From positions 36,501,608 through 36,561,607 of the forward strand of contig NC_088300.1 in the NCBI RefSeq assembly GCF_032854445.1: DNA of 60,000 bases. The letters are read 5' to 3'. How positions within the stretch are numbered: the first letter of the stretch is position 1; each line of letters begins with the position of its first letter. This document shows positions 1-12,687 of the stretch, one piece after another. The DNA comes from Liolophura sinensis (taxonomy: Eukaryota; Mollusca; Polyplacophora; Chitonida; Chitonidae). Both the position numbers and the translations under genes were made by a program. The notes beneath the pieces were generated by a model. That model was not told where the DNA came from, searched no databases, and saw only the letters and a list, made by a program, of their open reading frames with translations.

Positions 1-1984
1 TAGCCTGAAGGACTGAAATTTAATCTGAGAGGGACTCAATTAAATATTAAGTAAATTAAGTATTCATGTTTAAGAAATATGGGTGGAAGTTGACAGTCTT
101 TCAAATTAAGCCAGAAAGAACCAGAAATGTTCAACGCACGTGCGTAGGTGAAATGTAAATGCACGTGTGTACATGTCGTTTTGATCGCAATTTAAAAATT
201 TTCATCTCGTGTGCTGGTAGGCCTAGTTTGGAAGTATGGATTCACGGTGTGCTAAATTCTGCTACAGCTTTGTATACGGAGAGCCTCAGCTTAAAAACAT
301 ACATCTGACATGACACTCCATATATGTAGAGGTACTGAGTAGTCAAGCCTAATCTCAACAGAGTTTTCTCCCAAATTCCCATTTATCACAAAATAACCAC
401 AACAAAAACAATAAACCTGTTGCGAGGTGCATGTACTAAAATTATTATGATTAAAACTGAGGAAAAGACAAACTGTTGGTGGTAGGAGCATAGACTAACT
501 GGTCAGTGAAGCGTGAACTTGTTTGTCATGTTCTTGAACTGTCAATATCTCCTACCCTTTAGGAGTCCCACAACGAAACTTTAGGTCAATTAACATGAAA
601 CAGGCGAAAGCAGATATAATTATAATGTTCTGTTTGTCATTTTACATGACATGCCTCTTTCAGTTCAATTCTTAGAAAAAATCCTACATGGGCGTGGCTT
701 CATTTTTGTTCGGTTTATTAGAGTATAAACGCAAAAATCTGACCAATCGGATTGCACCACACAAGCTTAAATTTGGGAAAATTAAATTATTAAACATTAA
801 ACATGGCTACTTTTGTTACTGGTAATATGTACACGCAACATGAGCTGGGTAGAGACTTCGTCTTTTTAGAAAGTGATATGAACATTTATTAACATACGAT
901 AGGGTATCATATGGCATATCATTTCAAAACCAACCTGTCAAGTTTTCTGTTTTTAGCCAAGCCTGTATTCTCTACATCATGATGCCAAGGTTTCCTGCAA
1001 CAAAAACACCAAATATACTGTCACAAAAAAACCTTCAAACATTTTCAAAAATTCAGTTCCAGCATAATTTTATAACCAAGGTAAGACATAACAAAAGTCT
1101 TTAAGACTTGCCAACAATACAGCCCAAAAGTATATATATACATACATCAACAATGTTTAAAAAGTTTACCTTTTCAATTTTTTTTTTTTTTGATGTTGCA
1201 TAACCAAGTTATTTCAGTTCAAAGTGAGCTAAAACACTGTCATCGTATCGCCATATTACCAAGTTTAACCAATCAGGCGCCAGTTTCTTCTTAAAGCCCA
1301 AAATGCACCCTTTATCGCCTATGTTACCCTGATTAGGGAATCAGGGAACCCCGATTTGCCTATTGGCCATGTGTGCATGGAGTACAAGTGACGAGACACA
1401 TTATTATGATTATGTCATTTGCTATCGTTTCTTGTAAATAGATCACATGAACATCTTAACTGTGACAACAAACTCTGTGAAGGGTATTTTACCCTCCGTC
1501 CATGTCCAGGCACTTCACCAACCTTCAACAGCGACCAGCTGACGATGTTAAACATTTACATGGGACGATATACGGAAAATGACAAACAATGGACAATATG
1601 GCCAGGACTATGACTAAACAAAAAGAACTATCTGCACAGCATACGTAAAATGTTAAAGTCAACAAATCATAACGTCATAAATCACCGGGGAACAATTTTG
1701 TATTAGCTTCCGTGTTATTTTGATAGTATTTATTTTCACTTGCATGTCTATGGCAATATAGCCTGTAGGCAGAAGTAAAACGGTCAATACCGACAGTCTG
1801 GAATGGGTATTTTTTTTGTTATTTTTTTTTTTTTATTGCAACCAGCTGGTCCTTACATATAAGAATGTTTTCAATATTTGTTACATTAATAAGCCAGGTC
1901 GGCATCTCAGGAGTCCTGATAGTCGACGCAGATATGGGTGAGACAGGGCAGGGGCTCTGCAGCTAAAAGGCGAGATTTTACAAT
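1..1984. other. Intergenic DNA, no gene seen
   Basis: This AT-rich stretch has only short chance reading frames without splice-site context or recognisable motifs. I see no RNA gene. Short poly-T runs near 1180 and 1815 are the only simple sequence. Confidence 0.5.
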
Positions 1985-2165
1985 ACTTGCTAGACTGAAT
2001 ATGCATCTTGCTTAGCCAAGTCTGTCGGTCTAACAGCGTCGCTAGCAGCTGCCGTAAAATCACGCCTTTTAGCCGCGTTAGTTCACGAGAGCCCCCAAAC
2101 CCTGTCTCGTCTTAACCTGCATGAACTCGCGAGATTCCTGAAACGCTAACTCAGCTTATTAAGTG
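1985..2165. repeat. Dispersed repeat, also present near 37.6 kb
   Basis: The part from about 2041 to 2160 resembles 37590-37690 in the same order: CTAGCA, then GTAAAATCA, then TTAGC, ending in CAGCTTATT. The match is imperfect, so this is probably an old unclassified interspersed repeat. The second copy lies next to TMEM41B exon 2. The short minus-strand reading frame here is not supported as a gene. Confidence 0.4.
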
Positions 2166-2703
2166 CATAAAATGTTTCCGAATCTCCATATTAACAATAG
2201 GGATATACTATATAGATCACCTGATCATATTTTCCAAATGTGCGGACATCGAGGAAGAGAAAGAATTTTACACACTACCTGTGTACAAGGCACGTCAGAA
2301 GCAATCTGAAAGCATTACTTTAGTTGACTATCCCTGGACAAAAAATTAGGGTCCAGACGCTTTGGGATGTTAGACGGCTGGAGATGCACCGAAATCATTT
2401 ACGGGGTTTTTATTTTTCACTTAGATCCATTATAGTTTCATGTGCTCAACAGTCTACAGTGCACATGTGTGTGCATGGGTCTTCATTTTGTTCTAAATTG
2501 GTTTGACTTTAGTTTTCATTTTTTTTTTCTGTTTCCAAACCACTGGTACACATCCTTTCTGTTAATTGGTAAGTAATGTGTTGTACACAATGAATGTGAT
2601 TGTGTCTTGTTCATTTTAGGAATCTATTAGATTCACACTGATCTGGAATAAAAAAATTTTGCTGTAATTGCTCATTTATATTTTGCACACAATTTATTAG
2701 CGA

Positions 2704-2795
2704 TATGTTCTCTGCCCAGTTTCCTCCCACCATAATGCTGGCTGAAATATTCTGGAGTCCGGCATAAAATGCCAGCCAAATAAAATAAAATATAC
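2704..2795 (+). mobile_element. SINE 3' fragment (family A)
   Basis: The conserved core TTTCCTCCCACCATAATGCT is followed by a degenerate version of the SINE tail and AATAAAATAAAATA. Only the 3' end of the element remains. It is the most truncated family A copy in the window and has no visible target-site duplication. Confidence 0.7.
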
Positions 2796-3679
2796 TGACC
2801 AAATACATGTATGACTGTCCCCAAAGATGATAAATTCCTAACATTATAATAAAGCTTGGCGCATGAAACTGGGTGACCTTGTATAGTTTTAATGTAGCAG
2901 CCTATGTCAGGGTAAGCCAATGATTTTACCACTTCCTGATGCAAATTTTCACTTAGGTCTACACATGAAAACTAAACCCAAAGTCAAAAATGCATGAAAT
3001 GGATGTATTTCTTATCATATATACAGTACATGTGAATACACCAAACATATTTACTTTTCTATATTCTCTCACAACAGATCAGGTTTTGAACCTACATTTA
3101 ATATTCAACTGTTGTTCGCAGGATCTTCCTGAGAACCAGTCTATTGATTTCTCCACATTTCACGCCTCAAAGGTCACATGATCACCCCTAGTGTAATCTC
3201 AGTGTGCATTTGATTCAGGCGTGGATGGCAGACAGGAACCTGACGCTGTCGCCCAGCCAAGCCTCGATTCTGAACTGTTCTGTATAAGGCTTGCATCGAA
3301 GCAAGTTTACAATACACAATCTAATCTAATGTGTGCGACCCAAAGGTGATCCTGTGTTTGAAGCTTCAATGAATGTACGACGTGAATATGTAGATACATA
3401 TCGAACAGTATAAATTCTGACCTGGTAAATCAGGTCGCAGGTCAGTAAAAATGTTGTTAGACAGTAAAAAGGTTCGTTTTCGATGGATTTTTATTTTACT
3501 TAAGAGCGCTTTTTTTTCTACCTTGCACTACATCGCGTTCAGTCTATATGCTACATTCCTTCACTGTAACCAACCACTGACATTTAGCACACGCATGACC
3601 TGAAGCCTCTTGGCGATCTCAGCCAATGAAAAGGTGAGAATGCTACACACAGCCCATGGACTATGTTTTACTTTAATGT
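2796..3679. other. Intergenic DNA, nothing recognised
   Basis: There is no convincing coding exon. A stretch near 3140-3185 (CTATTGATTTCTC, then TCACATGA) resembles one near 4765-4815, suggesting another weak interspersed repeat. Confidence 0.4.
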
Positions 3680-3934
3680 TTATCTATTTAAGAGTTTTAC
3701 GCCCTAATCAAAAATATCTCATGATGGCAGCCAGCATTATGGTGTTGGGACACTGGGCAGAGCCCAGATGAAACTGTCGCCCATCCACAGGGTGCTGGCA
3801 GACGCCTGTCCTAAGTAAGACCTGAGGGGAATTCACCCCAGCTGGACTTTAACTCACCAAAGCGATCACATTGGTGAGATGCTCCTGGATCATTGTGCTG
3901 TGTGAACACCCTGACTAGTAGGCCACAGAGGCCC
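3680..3934 (-). mobile_element. tRNA-derived SINE (family A), old copy
   Basis: Read on the minus strand it starts with GGGCCTCTGTGGCC, a decayed tRNA-like 5' head, passes through the CATAATGCTGGCTGCCATC core and ends in an AT-rich tail. Many substitutions against the other copies mark it as old. It is close to full length. Confidence 0.75.
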
Positions 3935-4317
3935 ACCCATGCACTATGGATATTCTGTATCATACAGTACCTCCCAACAGAGATGTATAATTTATCAGGC
4001 AGGTGTTTGACCCAGCATTGACGAGTAATCCGCTAAGCAAGGTCAGATTATGCAATAGCTGACACCTTATGCTTCAAATACATAGCATATTCCTTACATC
4101 AATTAACCTAACATGGAGACTGCGCTTTGCAACCACTTGCGTTGCTTCTGATAAAAAATGAGTAACAGAGGGAAATAATGTAGCCTATATATCCAATCCT
4201 ACACTTCCTATACATGTAGGTACATGAATCAGTTCTCAGGGTTTTCCATAACAGAAAAATGCAAGAGCACACAGAATCCTGGATGGATAGACAGATTTAC
4301 ATGTACAATGTACATAC

Positions 4318-4520
4318 CACAATGACCCAGAAGCCTCTCACCAATGCAGTCCCTGTGAGCTCATGCTGGCTCCCTCTCCAGTCTGTCAGCAACGTGCGGG
4401 TTGTTGTGGGGTTGCCCCGGGCTCTGCCCTGTTTCCTCCCACCATAATGCTGGCTACTGTTGTATATAAGTGAAATAGTTTTGAGCGTGACGTAAAACAC
4501 CGATCAGATAGATAATAAAT
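4318..4520 (+). mobile_element. tRNA-derived SINE (family A), 5' truncated
   Basis: It begins inside the head at AATGACCCAGAAGCCTCTCA, keeps the CTCATGCTGGCT and CCTCCCACCATAATGCTGG blocks and ends with CGTAAAACACCGATCAGATA. The B-box-like segment has a deletion (GTGAGCTCATGC instead of GTGAGTTCAAGTCCAGCTC). Confidence 0.8.
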
Positions 4521-4939
4521 ACATCACTACAAAAGCATCAGATAGCCAGTCTTGCCCAATGGGCCGAAGTTGGCCGCAGGTTAAAAACTTAATCACAAAA
4601 CATACTGTCGATAGCAAATGTCACACACAAATACGTGTGGAGGCACAGTTGTTTGAAGTTTTGCTACAGTCTTAATTTTCATGATTTCAACACAGCAGTT
4701 GCATTTTAAGCCTTCAGATAGTCAGTCTTCACCCTTGCATGTCATCCTCTCGCAACCCTGTCCTATTGATTTCTCTACACACCGCGCTAAGTTCATGCTC
4801 GATAAGTCACATGACCACTTCACCGAACAATATCACCTTGAGTTTGAGTCACACAACACTTGCATTTGGGAATCTGACATCGTTGAGAACTGTCTAGCTG
4901 ATGGCGTTGGCATGCCAACTTCCTGCCATACTGTCATGT

Positions 4940-4943
<4 letters not shown>

Positions 4944-4999
<56 letters not shown>
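4944..4999. repeat. (TA)n microsatellite
   Basis: About 27 uninterrupted TA dinucleotides. Length polymorphism is expected. The reading frame across it (YIYIYI) is an artefact of the repeat. Confidence 0.97.
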
Positions 5000-5001
<2 letters not shown>

Positions 5002-5164
5002 TGCACAGGTACCTGAAGAGAACCAGTACAAGATTAACATTACTAAGGAAACATACTGGTACGAGCTTAACAATAAAAATTCATACAGGCAACAACATTT
5101 TGGAATACGTTTCCCGCTGCATCAAAATATTGTTATGGGTAAAGTTAATTTAATTTTAAATGCC

Positions 5165-5316
5165 GCCCGCAATCACCGTTAGCAGGGCTTGGTGACAACA
5201 AGCAGTCGCCAATGCTTTAGTGCATAGCCAACATGGTGCAGTCTAACATTCATCTTTCACCAAAGACAATGTACATATCAGTACACCACATTCAGGGAAG
5301 TTTGGCAAGTTACCGA
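5165..5316 (+). mobile_element. SINE-like element (family B), 5' part split by a satellite
   Basis: GGCTTGGTGACAACAAGCAG resembles CCTTGGTGACACTCAGCAG at 25340 in another family B copy. The same element then runs into GAAGGTCAGTGGTTTATGCC, which is also the first part of the satellite monomer. The 3' tail of the element resumes after the satellite at 8341. The inferred structure is a single old SINE expanded internally. Confidence 0.55.
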
Positions 5317-8300
5317 AGGTCAGTGGTTTATGCCAGGCAGTTTTGTCCACCCCAAAAACTGACCTCCACAAATAGTAAAACTGTCCAATAGCACACTTAT
5401 GCTATGAACAAAGTACAGAAATCTGCAATTGTGAATTTTTATCTGAAGGTCAGTGGTTTATGCCAGGCAGTTTCGTCCACCCAAAAAACTGACCTCCACA
5501 AATAGCAAAACTGTCCAATAGCACACTTATGCTATGAACAAAGTACAGAAATCTGCAATTGTGAATTTTTATCTGAAGGTTAGTGGTTTATGCCAGGCAG
5601 TTTCGTCCACCCCAAAAACTGACCTCCACATATAGTAAAACTGTCCAATAGCACACTTATGCTATGAACAAAGTATAGAAATCTGCAATTGTGAATTTTT
5701 ATCTGAAGGTCAGTGGTTTATGCCAGGCAGTTTCGTCCACCCAAAAAACTAACCTCCACAAATAGTAAAACTGTCCAATAGCATACTTACGCTATGAACA
5801 AAGTACAGAAATCGGCAACTGTGTATTTTTATCTGAAGGTCAGTGGTTTATGCCAGGCAGTTTCGTCCACCCAAAAAACTAACCTCCACAAATAGTAAAA
5901 CTGTCCAATAGCATACTTACGCTATGAACAAAGTACAGAAATCGGCAACTGTGTATTTTTATCTGAAGGTCAGTGGTTTATGCCAGGCAGTTTCGTCCAC
6001 CCAAAAAACTGACCTCCACAAATAGTAAAACTGTCCAATAGCATACTTATGCTATGAACAAAGTATAGAAATCTACAATTGTGAATTTTTATCTGAAGGT
6101 CAGTGGTTTATGCCAGGCAGTTTCGTCCACCCAAAAAACTGACCTCCACAAATAGTAAAACTGTCCAATAGCACACCTATGCTATGAACAAAGTACAGAA
6201 ATCTGCAATTGTGAATTTTTATCTGAAGGTCAGTGGTTTATGCCAGACAGTTTCGTCCACCCAAAAAACTGACCTCCACAAATAGTAAAACTGTCCAATA
6301 GCACACTTATGCTATGAACAAAGTATAGAAATCTGCAATTGTGAATTTTTATCTGAAGGTCAGTGGTTTATGCCAGGCAGTTTCGTCCACCCAAAAAACT
6401 GACCTCCACAAATAGTAAAACTGTCCAATAGCATACTTATGCTATGAACAAAGTACAGAAATCTGCAATTGTGAATTTTTATCTGAAGGTCAGTGGTTTA
6501 TGCCAGACAGTTTCGTCCACCCAAAAAACTGACCTCCACAAATAGTAAAACTGTCCAATAGCACACTTATGCTATGAACAAAGTATAGAAATCTGCAATT
6601 GTGAATTTTTATCTGAAGGTCAGTGGTTTATGCCAGGCAGTTTCGTCCACCCAAAAAACTGACCTCCACAAATAGTAAAACTGTCCAATAGCATACTTAT
6701 GCTATGAACAAAGTACAGAAATCTGCAATTGTGAATTTTTATCTGAAGGTCAGTGGTTTATGCCAGGCAGTTTCGTCCACCCAAAAAACTGACCTCCACA
6801 AATAGTAAAACTGTCCAATAGCATACTTATGTTATGAACAAAGTATAGAAATCTGCAATTGTGACTTTTTATCTGAAGGTCAGTGGTTTATGCCAGGCAG
6901 TTTCGTCCACCCAAAAAATTGACCTCCACAAATAGTAAAACTGTCCAATAGCACACTTATGCTATGAACAAAGTATAGAAATCTGCAATTGTGAATTTTT
7001 ATCTGAAGGTCAGTGGTTTATGCCAGGCAGTTTCGTCCACCCAAAAAACTGACCTCCACAAATAGTAAAACTGTCCAATAGCATACTTATGTTATGAACA
7101 AAGTACAGAAATCTGCAATTGTGAATTTTTATCTGAAGGTCAGTGGTTTATGCCAGGCAGTTTTGTCCACCCAAAAAACTAACCTCCACAAATAGTAAAA
7201 CTGTCCAATAGCACACTTATGCTATGAACAAAGTACAGAAATCTGCAATTGTGAATTTTTATCTGAAGGTCAGTGGTTTATGCCAGGCAGTTTCGTCCAC
7301 CCAAAAAACTGACCTCCACAAATAGTAAAACTGTCCAATAGCACACTTATGCTATGAACAAAGTACAGAAATCTGCAATGGTGAATTTTTATCTGAAGGT
7401 CAGTGGTTTATGCCAGGCAGTTTCGTCCACCCAAAAAACTGACCTCCACAAATAGTAAAACTGTCCAATAGCACACTTATGCTATGAACAAAGTACAGAA
7501 ATCTGCAATTGTGAATTTTTATCTGAAGGTCAGTGGTTTATGCCAGGCAGTTTCGTCCACCCAAAAAACTGACCTCCACAAATAGTAAAACTGTCCAATA
7601 GCACACTTATGCTATGAACAAAGTATAGAAATCTGCAATTGTGAATTTTTATCTGAAGGTCAGTGGTTTATGCCAGGCAGTTTCGTCCACCCAAAAAACT
7701 GACCTTCACAAATAGTAAAACTGTCCAATAGCATACTTATGCTATGAACAAAGTACAGAAATCTGCAATTGTGAATTTTTATCTGAAGGTCAGTGGTTTA
7801 TGCCAGGCAGTTTCGTCCACCCAAAAAACTGACCTCCACAAATAGTAAAACTGTCCAATAGCATACTTATGCTATGAACAAAGTACAGAAATCGGCAACT
7901 GTGTATTTTTATCTGAAGGTCAATGGTTTATGCCAGGCAGTTTCGTCCACCCAAAAAACTGACCTCCACAAATAGTAAAACTGTCCAATAGCATACTTAT
8001 GTTATGAACAAAGTATAGAAATCTGCAATTGTGACTTTTTATCTGAAGGTCAGTGGTTTATGCCAGGCAGTTTCGTCCACCCAAAAAACTGACCTCCACA
8101 AATAGTAAAACTGTCCAATAGCATACTTATGCTATGAACAAAGTATAGAAATCTGCAATTGTGAATTTTTATCTGAAGGTCAGTGGTTTATGCCAGGCAG
8201 TTTCGTCCACCCAAAAAACTGACCTCCACAAATAGTAAAACTGTCCAATAGCATACTTATGCTATGAACAAAGTACAGAAATCTGCAATTGTGAATTTTT

Positions 8301-8353
8301 ATCTGAAGGTCAGTGGTTTATGCCAGGCAGTTTCGTCCACCCAAAAAACTGAC
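5311..8353. repeat. 130-bp satellite array, 23 full periods
   Basis: The phrase CAGTGGTTTA, or a one-base variant, recurs at 5321, 5451, 5581 and so on to 8311, always exactly 130 bp apart: 24 starts and 23 full periods with no indel. Monomers differ only by substitutions, such as CACAC/CATAC, TACAG/TATAG and ATCTGCAATTGTG/ATCGGCAACTGTG. Some variants recur every second monomer: TGCCAGACAG at 6241 and 6501 is 260 bp apart, which suggests duplication in blocks. About 50 bp of the monomer is SINE-like (AAGGTCAGTGG to ACTGACC); the other 80 bp is not. No reading frame of note crosses it. Confidence 0.97.
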
Positions 8354-8412
8354 CACCATCGTGTAAGTGAAAACTCTTGAGCATGCTGTTAAGCCAACGA
8401 AAAAAAAAAAAA
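8341..8412 (+). mobile_element. 3' tail of the satellite-bearing SINE (family B)
   Basis: After the last partial monomer the sequence leaves the satellite at ACTGACC and continues ACCATCGTGTAAGTGAAA, CTCTTGAGCATG and TGTTAAGCCAAC, ending in poly-A. This parallels the family A tail (CCGTCGTATAAGTGAAATA, TTCTTGAGTACGGCGTAAAA), so the array is bounded on its right by a SINE tail. Confidence 0.7.
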
Positions 8413-8745
8413 TTGGTAACAAATTATTCGACAAAAAACTTTACATAAATTAACCACGACGAAATACATGTACACGTCTGCAATGAACTGATAGTAACGT
8501 ACAACAGATTGCCTTAATTACATACGGTGCATTCCTATGCTTAATGACGAGTCACACTGCATGTCCTAATTAATGAGGCACACAATTTAATACACGTACG
8601 TGTTTACGGTAAGTCTGAACACTTGCACATATACCTACAAACATTAACACTTGAGTGCTGTATTCATATGTAATTACTGATTAGTTTAATAAACTTTGCA
8701 ACACCTGCATTGCAGAAAAATCACAAAGTGTCCTAAGATTGACTG
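8413..8745. other. Spacer, nothing recognised
   Basis: AT-rich unique-looking DNA between the satellite-bearing SINE and a solitary piece of monomer. No exon or RNA gene seen. Confidence 0.4.
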
Positions 8746-8822
8746 AGTTCAGCGGTAAAACTGTCAAATAGCACACTTACGCTGTGAAGAAGTACAGAAA
8801 TCTGCAACTGTGAATTTTTATA
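8746..8822. repeat. Solitary diverged half-monomer of the 130-bp satellite
   Basis: GGTAAAACTGTCAAATAGCA, CACTTACGCTGTGAAG and ACAGAAATCTGCAACTGTGA match the non-SINE 80 bp of the satellite monomer with several differences. The SINE-like 50 bp is missing here. It lies about 400 bp beyond the array and may be the source, or a relic, of the non-SINE part. Confidence 0.8.
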
Positions 8823-9510
8823 CACGTTTTTTAGGGCCTGCATAAAGTAGGCCAACCTGAGCTCGACCAGCGTTACAGCTTTATAAATATCCCCACAGAA
8901 TTCAAAACCCCGATAGCACATACACAGTCCACCGCCTGGAGCTGGCTCTTTGCCAACTCTAACCCTCGCCTAGCCTGGTTAGATCAGCAAGGTATAGCCA
9001 AGGGTAAACCTGGCGACGACGCACAGGGGTTACACTGCTTGGCGCAACTCTCCATGCTGGTCTTGACATTAAACAAGTAGACCTACTGCCTGCCAACTCT
9101 ACTCACGATAAGACCTCTTCTATAAGCATTTCACAGCTTCATTGCATTTACATGTGAGAGAGCACATGCAGCGATATTGTTTGTTAAATTAATTTTTGAC
9201 TGCGTGAGTTACATGTACATTGAATAATTAAGAAACACAAGTTTTCAGGTTATACGAAATCAAATTAAAAACTACACGGTCATACATGTATGTACGAACG
9301 ATAATTTCATTTTTCTTCATATATAATATGTAATGGAACGTATTAAAAAATGTGTTGTAGTGACAAAAACAATGTTACACGTACATTCAAATCAGACGGA
9401 TATATACGTCATATGTATATGGTAAATCAGAATTATGTAGTAGTTGAAATGAAAAACATGTGCATGTAGTGATCCTACAGGAATACAGTAGAAATGTGTG
9501 TATGCATGCA
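8823..9510. other. Intergenic DNA, nothing recognised
   Basis: No supported exon. 8930-9070 is locally more GC-rich but shows no conserved motif. Confidence 0.4.
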
Positions 9511-9835
9511 TGTATATATGCTTGGGGTTTTTTTTGTCATATTTAACAATTTTTCAGTCATAGAACAATGAGGGCTTGTCAGGTGAACACTTACATATAC
9601 ATGTATCGCACCTCCTTAACTGTGGCAAGGCGAATCCATGCTGCCACTGAAGCATCATACCAAGACACCAGAAATGACACCCTACCCAGTCACATTATAC
9701 TGACACCGAGCCAACCAATTCTGTTTCCTTGCTCTAACCCTAAGTGATGAGCACCATGCGAGGCTACAACATACAACACCTATCGTTTTTGGTAGTCTTT
9801 GGTGTAACCTGACCCAGAGTATGAAAGTACATGGT
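9511..9835 (-). mobile_element. SINE-like element (family C)
   Basis: It shares GCTTGGGGTTT and AATTTTTCAGTCATA with 39268-39625 and 55858-56022, and CTGCCACTGAAGCATCAT and CTGACACCGRGCCAACCA with 46266-46435. In the 39-kb copy the tRNA-like end is at the high-coordinate side, giving minus orientation. This copy is diverged and its tRNA-like end is barely readable. Confidence 0.65.
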
Positions 9836-11025
9836 CAGCTTGTCATTATTGTCAACAACTCTAACGAACTAAATAAATGTTTCAGAGCATATTACCGCAC
9901 TAGATTAGTGACCGTCAGATGCAGGCATCACATGCATTTACAGTAAATGTACCTGAACACAACTTTGATTGTATACACATGTACTAACACTAGCTTAGAA
10001 CTGCATTGTAGCAGACAATGTTTCAAAGTAGGAAAAGCAAAACACAGCCCAAGGTGCACTGGAAAAGTCGTGACATACTACAATAATAAGGGCCGTTTTG
10101 GTTAATCGTGTCTAACGACTCGCTCATATCACTGGTGAGGTTGTGTTGATTTTGTGCAGTGTAAGGTTAATCCACTGTATTCCATTATTTTAAATCCTGG
10201 TATTCGGTTGGTATACTGCTATTTAAATATTCAATGTAGTTTGTAACATGTCTTAACACATGATGAGATCTGTTCAAAACCTGAGCGAGTCGTCTTTATT
10301 GTCAGTTTCGAAGATGAACAAACATCTGTCAGACATGCAGACGCACTTCACATTGAAGTCGCCAAAGGCACACAGAAGGTGTGAATTTGGTAATTTGCTG
10401 CTTTATACATATGTAAAACTTGTGGCCAGTGAATGGCATTGCATTTTCAGATACCATCCCCAACATTTGCTTAGACACTGATTCTTATACACAATGCACC
10501 AAATACATTAACATTGATTCTAACACACAACACACTATGTCGTGAATTTTGTGCTTTTTAACATACTACCCCAACATTTTGTTTAACAATGCTTTCATTG
10601 TTATTTGACACCTAGGTCGATGCTCGGGGTATAACATAAACCACACCTGACTTGTGCTTTGTTCCTGCAAGCTTTAAAAAAGCTCCCCAACACGTACGTC
10701 TGTCACGCAAATCTAACATACGCTGCATTAACGTCAAAATTAAAATTCGCAACGTTCTGTCCGCTGCAATCACTGTGTTTGTGACTTCATTTCCCATTAT
10801 ATGGAGGCAAAGCATTGATCATGGTTTGTAACCTATAAGAAAGATTACAAAAAAGATTGCAAAGTTTCACCATTTCAGATGACAAGTTTAGATCCCTGTA
10901 AGTGCGAAACGTATAAATAGAGCGATCAAATTAATTAAGCTCCGGAGGTAAAAAATTAAAAAAGGTCTGAAAATTAAGCCAAAATAAATATTAAATGTGT
11001 TATCAAGTTTTGTTTCATTATACAA

Positions 11026-11029
<4 letters not shown>
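9836..11029. other. Intergenic DNA, nothing recognised
   Basis: There are short open frames on both strands, for example a 67-codon minus-strand frame near 10.7 kb. None has clear splice sites or recognisable motifs, so none is called. Confidence 0.4.

Positions 11030-11067
<38 letters not shown>
11030..11067. repeat. (TA)n microsatellite
   Basis: About 18 TA units followed by TAAATATACATG. It creates an artefactual YIYIYI stretch in a minus-strand frame. Confidence 0.95.
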
Positions 11068-11070
<3 letters not shown>

Positions 11071-12687
11071 TACATGGACATCTTTATCAACTAAAATGTG
11101 GTTGATTTTTACATAAGCCCTACCTCTGAAATCTTCTTCCATTTCAACCACATTTCCACTCCCCCCCACCCCATACACTTTGGTCATGCTCCCTTGAAGT
11201 GTTTGGCAACCACACAAGTCAAGAGGCTAGCGGCCCATGCACTATCTCTTCTATTTATAGCTCCATCTACAATCTGCGTTACACTCAAACCTGGTTCTCA
11301 TCAAACAGCCCAGCAGATCTCCACTAAACCTTCAGACTGACATTTGAGATCCGAATTCGACTCAACCATTAAACATTTTCAATGGGGGGTGTTTTAATTC
11401 AACACAGCACCACAGGAAGCTCAAGTTGAGTGGGAAAAGAAAGAAGGGACCTTGCTGCTCACTGGATAAGCCAATGGAGTATGGAGAGGGGGAAGGAAGG
11501 TTCCTTAGCCATGCTGCCTGTAACACCATACTCCTAAGGCATACATTGAAGGGGGTGGGGGTAGTAAGTATGGGGTCCCCTCGATGATCACTGCCATCAC
11601 CCCATACTCCTACTAATACATACAGCAGAGTTCGAAGAGGTAGGGACGGGAATGCTGCCCCACTGGCATAACAGTTTTTCGAGATACACAGATCAATCCA
11701 TATTTTATTTGCTGATAAAGAAAACCCGGAAACTTAGGGAAAGTAAAAACACATGCAACCAAGCAACCAAACTTTTAAAGAATGAAATGAGCGCATGGTT
11801 ATGGCTTAAAGGATTACTTACAAACTTTTACTTTCATCAGTATTTGTGTGATAATTAACTCAAGTCCCATTATAACGAGGTTAATTGTTTCTTTACAACC
11901 TTACACACTTCCCACAGAGAAGAATCACTCTCCCAACCTAGAGCCGTCAGCCAGAGCAGAGTTAATCAGGTGCCCCTCAAATGACCCTGGTGACATCAGC
12001 CAATGAGCTGGCCTCTACTGAATGAACAGTGCTAATCACTCAAACTGAGTATATAGTGTAATACGAATATTAAATCATACCAGACCTTGAAATGAACAAA
12101 CTGGACATTGCAATGTATAAGACACTGATCAAATACAAACCGATTCACCCAACAAAGCGGTTAACCTCATTTGTCTGGCAGTAAGTCCGACCACGGCGAC
12201 TCCAATCAGAAAATCAAAGATTCCAGAAACAACTTTACCTGGCAGCGTAAAATAATATAATAAACACCATTTCAGAATAATAAGGACGAAGTCTCTACAT
12301 ACACTGACTTTTAAATATGCAAATACACCAATGGATGCAAGCCAATGAATCCATACATTGTGTACTCTGAGAGAAGCATTCACATCAAATCAATTAAGCA
12401 ATTGAATCCCACTGAAAACTTATCAAGATGTACATGTCTATACAACCGATTCCACCACCAAAACGTACATGTGAATGAAATCTTAGGCTCCATGTAAAAA
12501 AACAAATGCATTCTTACTTTCACATACAGTGGGTGCGAAAGCTGTGTTCTATTGCTAACGAATATGGAGCGCCTATGTATGCTGCCGAAACTGGCGAAGA
12601 TCACAGACATGATTAAAGAGGGGCAGCTAACTTTATTAACAGAGCATGAATGATTCTTTGTTAGCTAAATACCTCTTCAAATTTGTT
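11068..12687. other. Intergenic DNA with a G-rich palindromic patch
   Basis: At 11470-11615 there are two imperfect hairpins built on AGTATGG/CCATACT (11476-11484 with 11526-11534, and 11561-11576 with 11599-11614), inside purine-rich DNA. No gene recognised in the rest. Confidence 0.4.

Noticed and set aside
5311-8353. CRISPR-like array
   Set aside because: The repeats are contiguous 130-bp monomers with no unique spacers, in an animal genome with introns and SINEs. It is a satellite.
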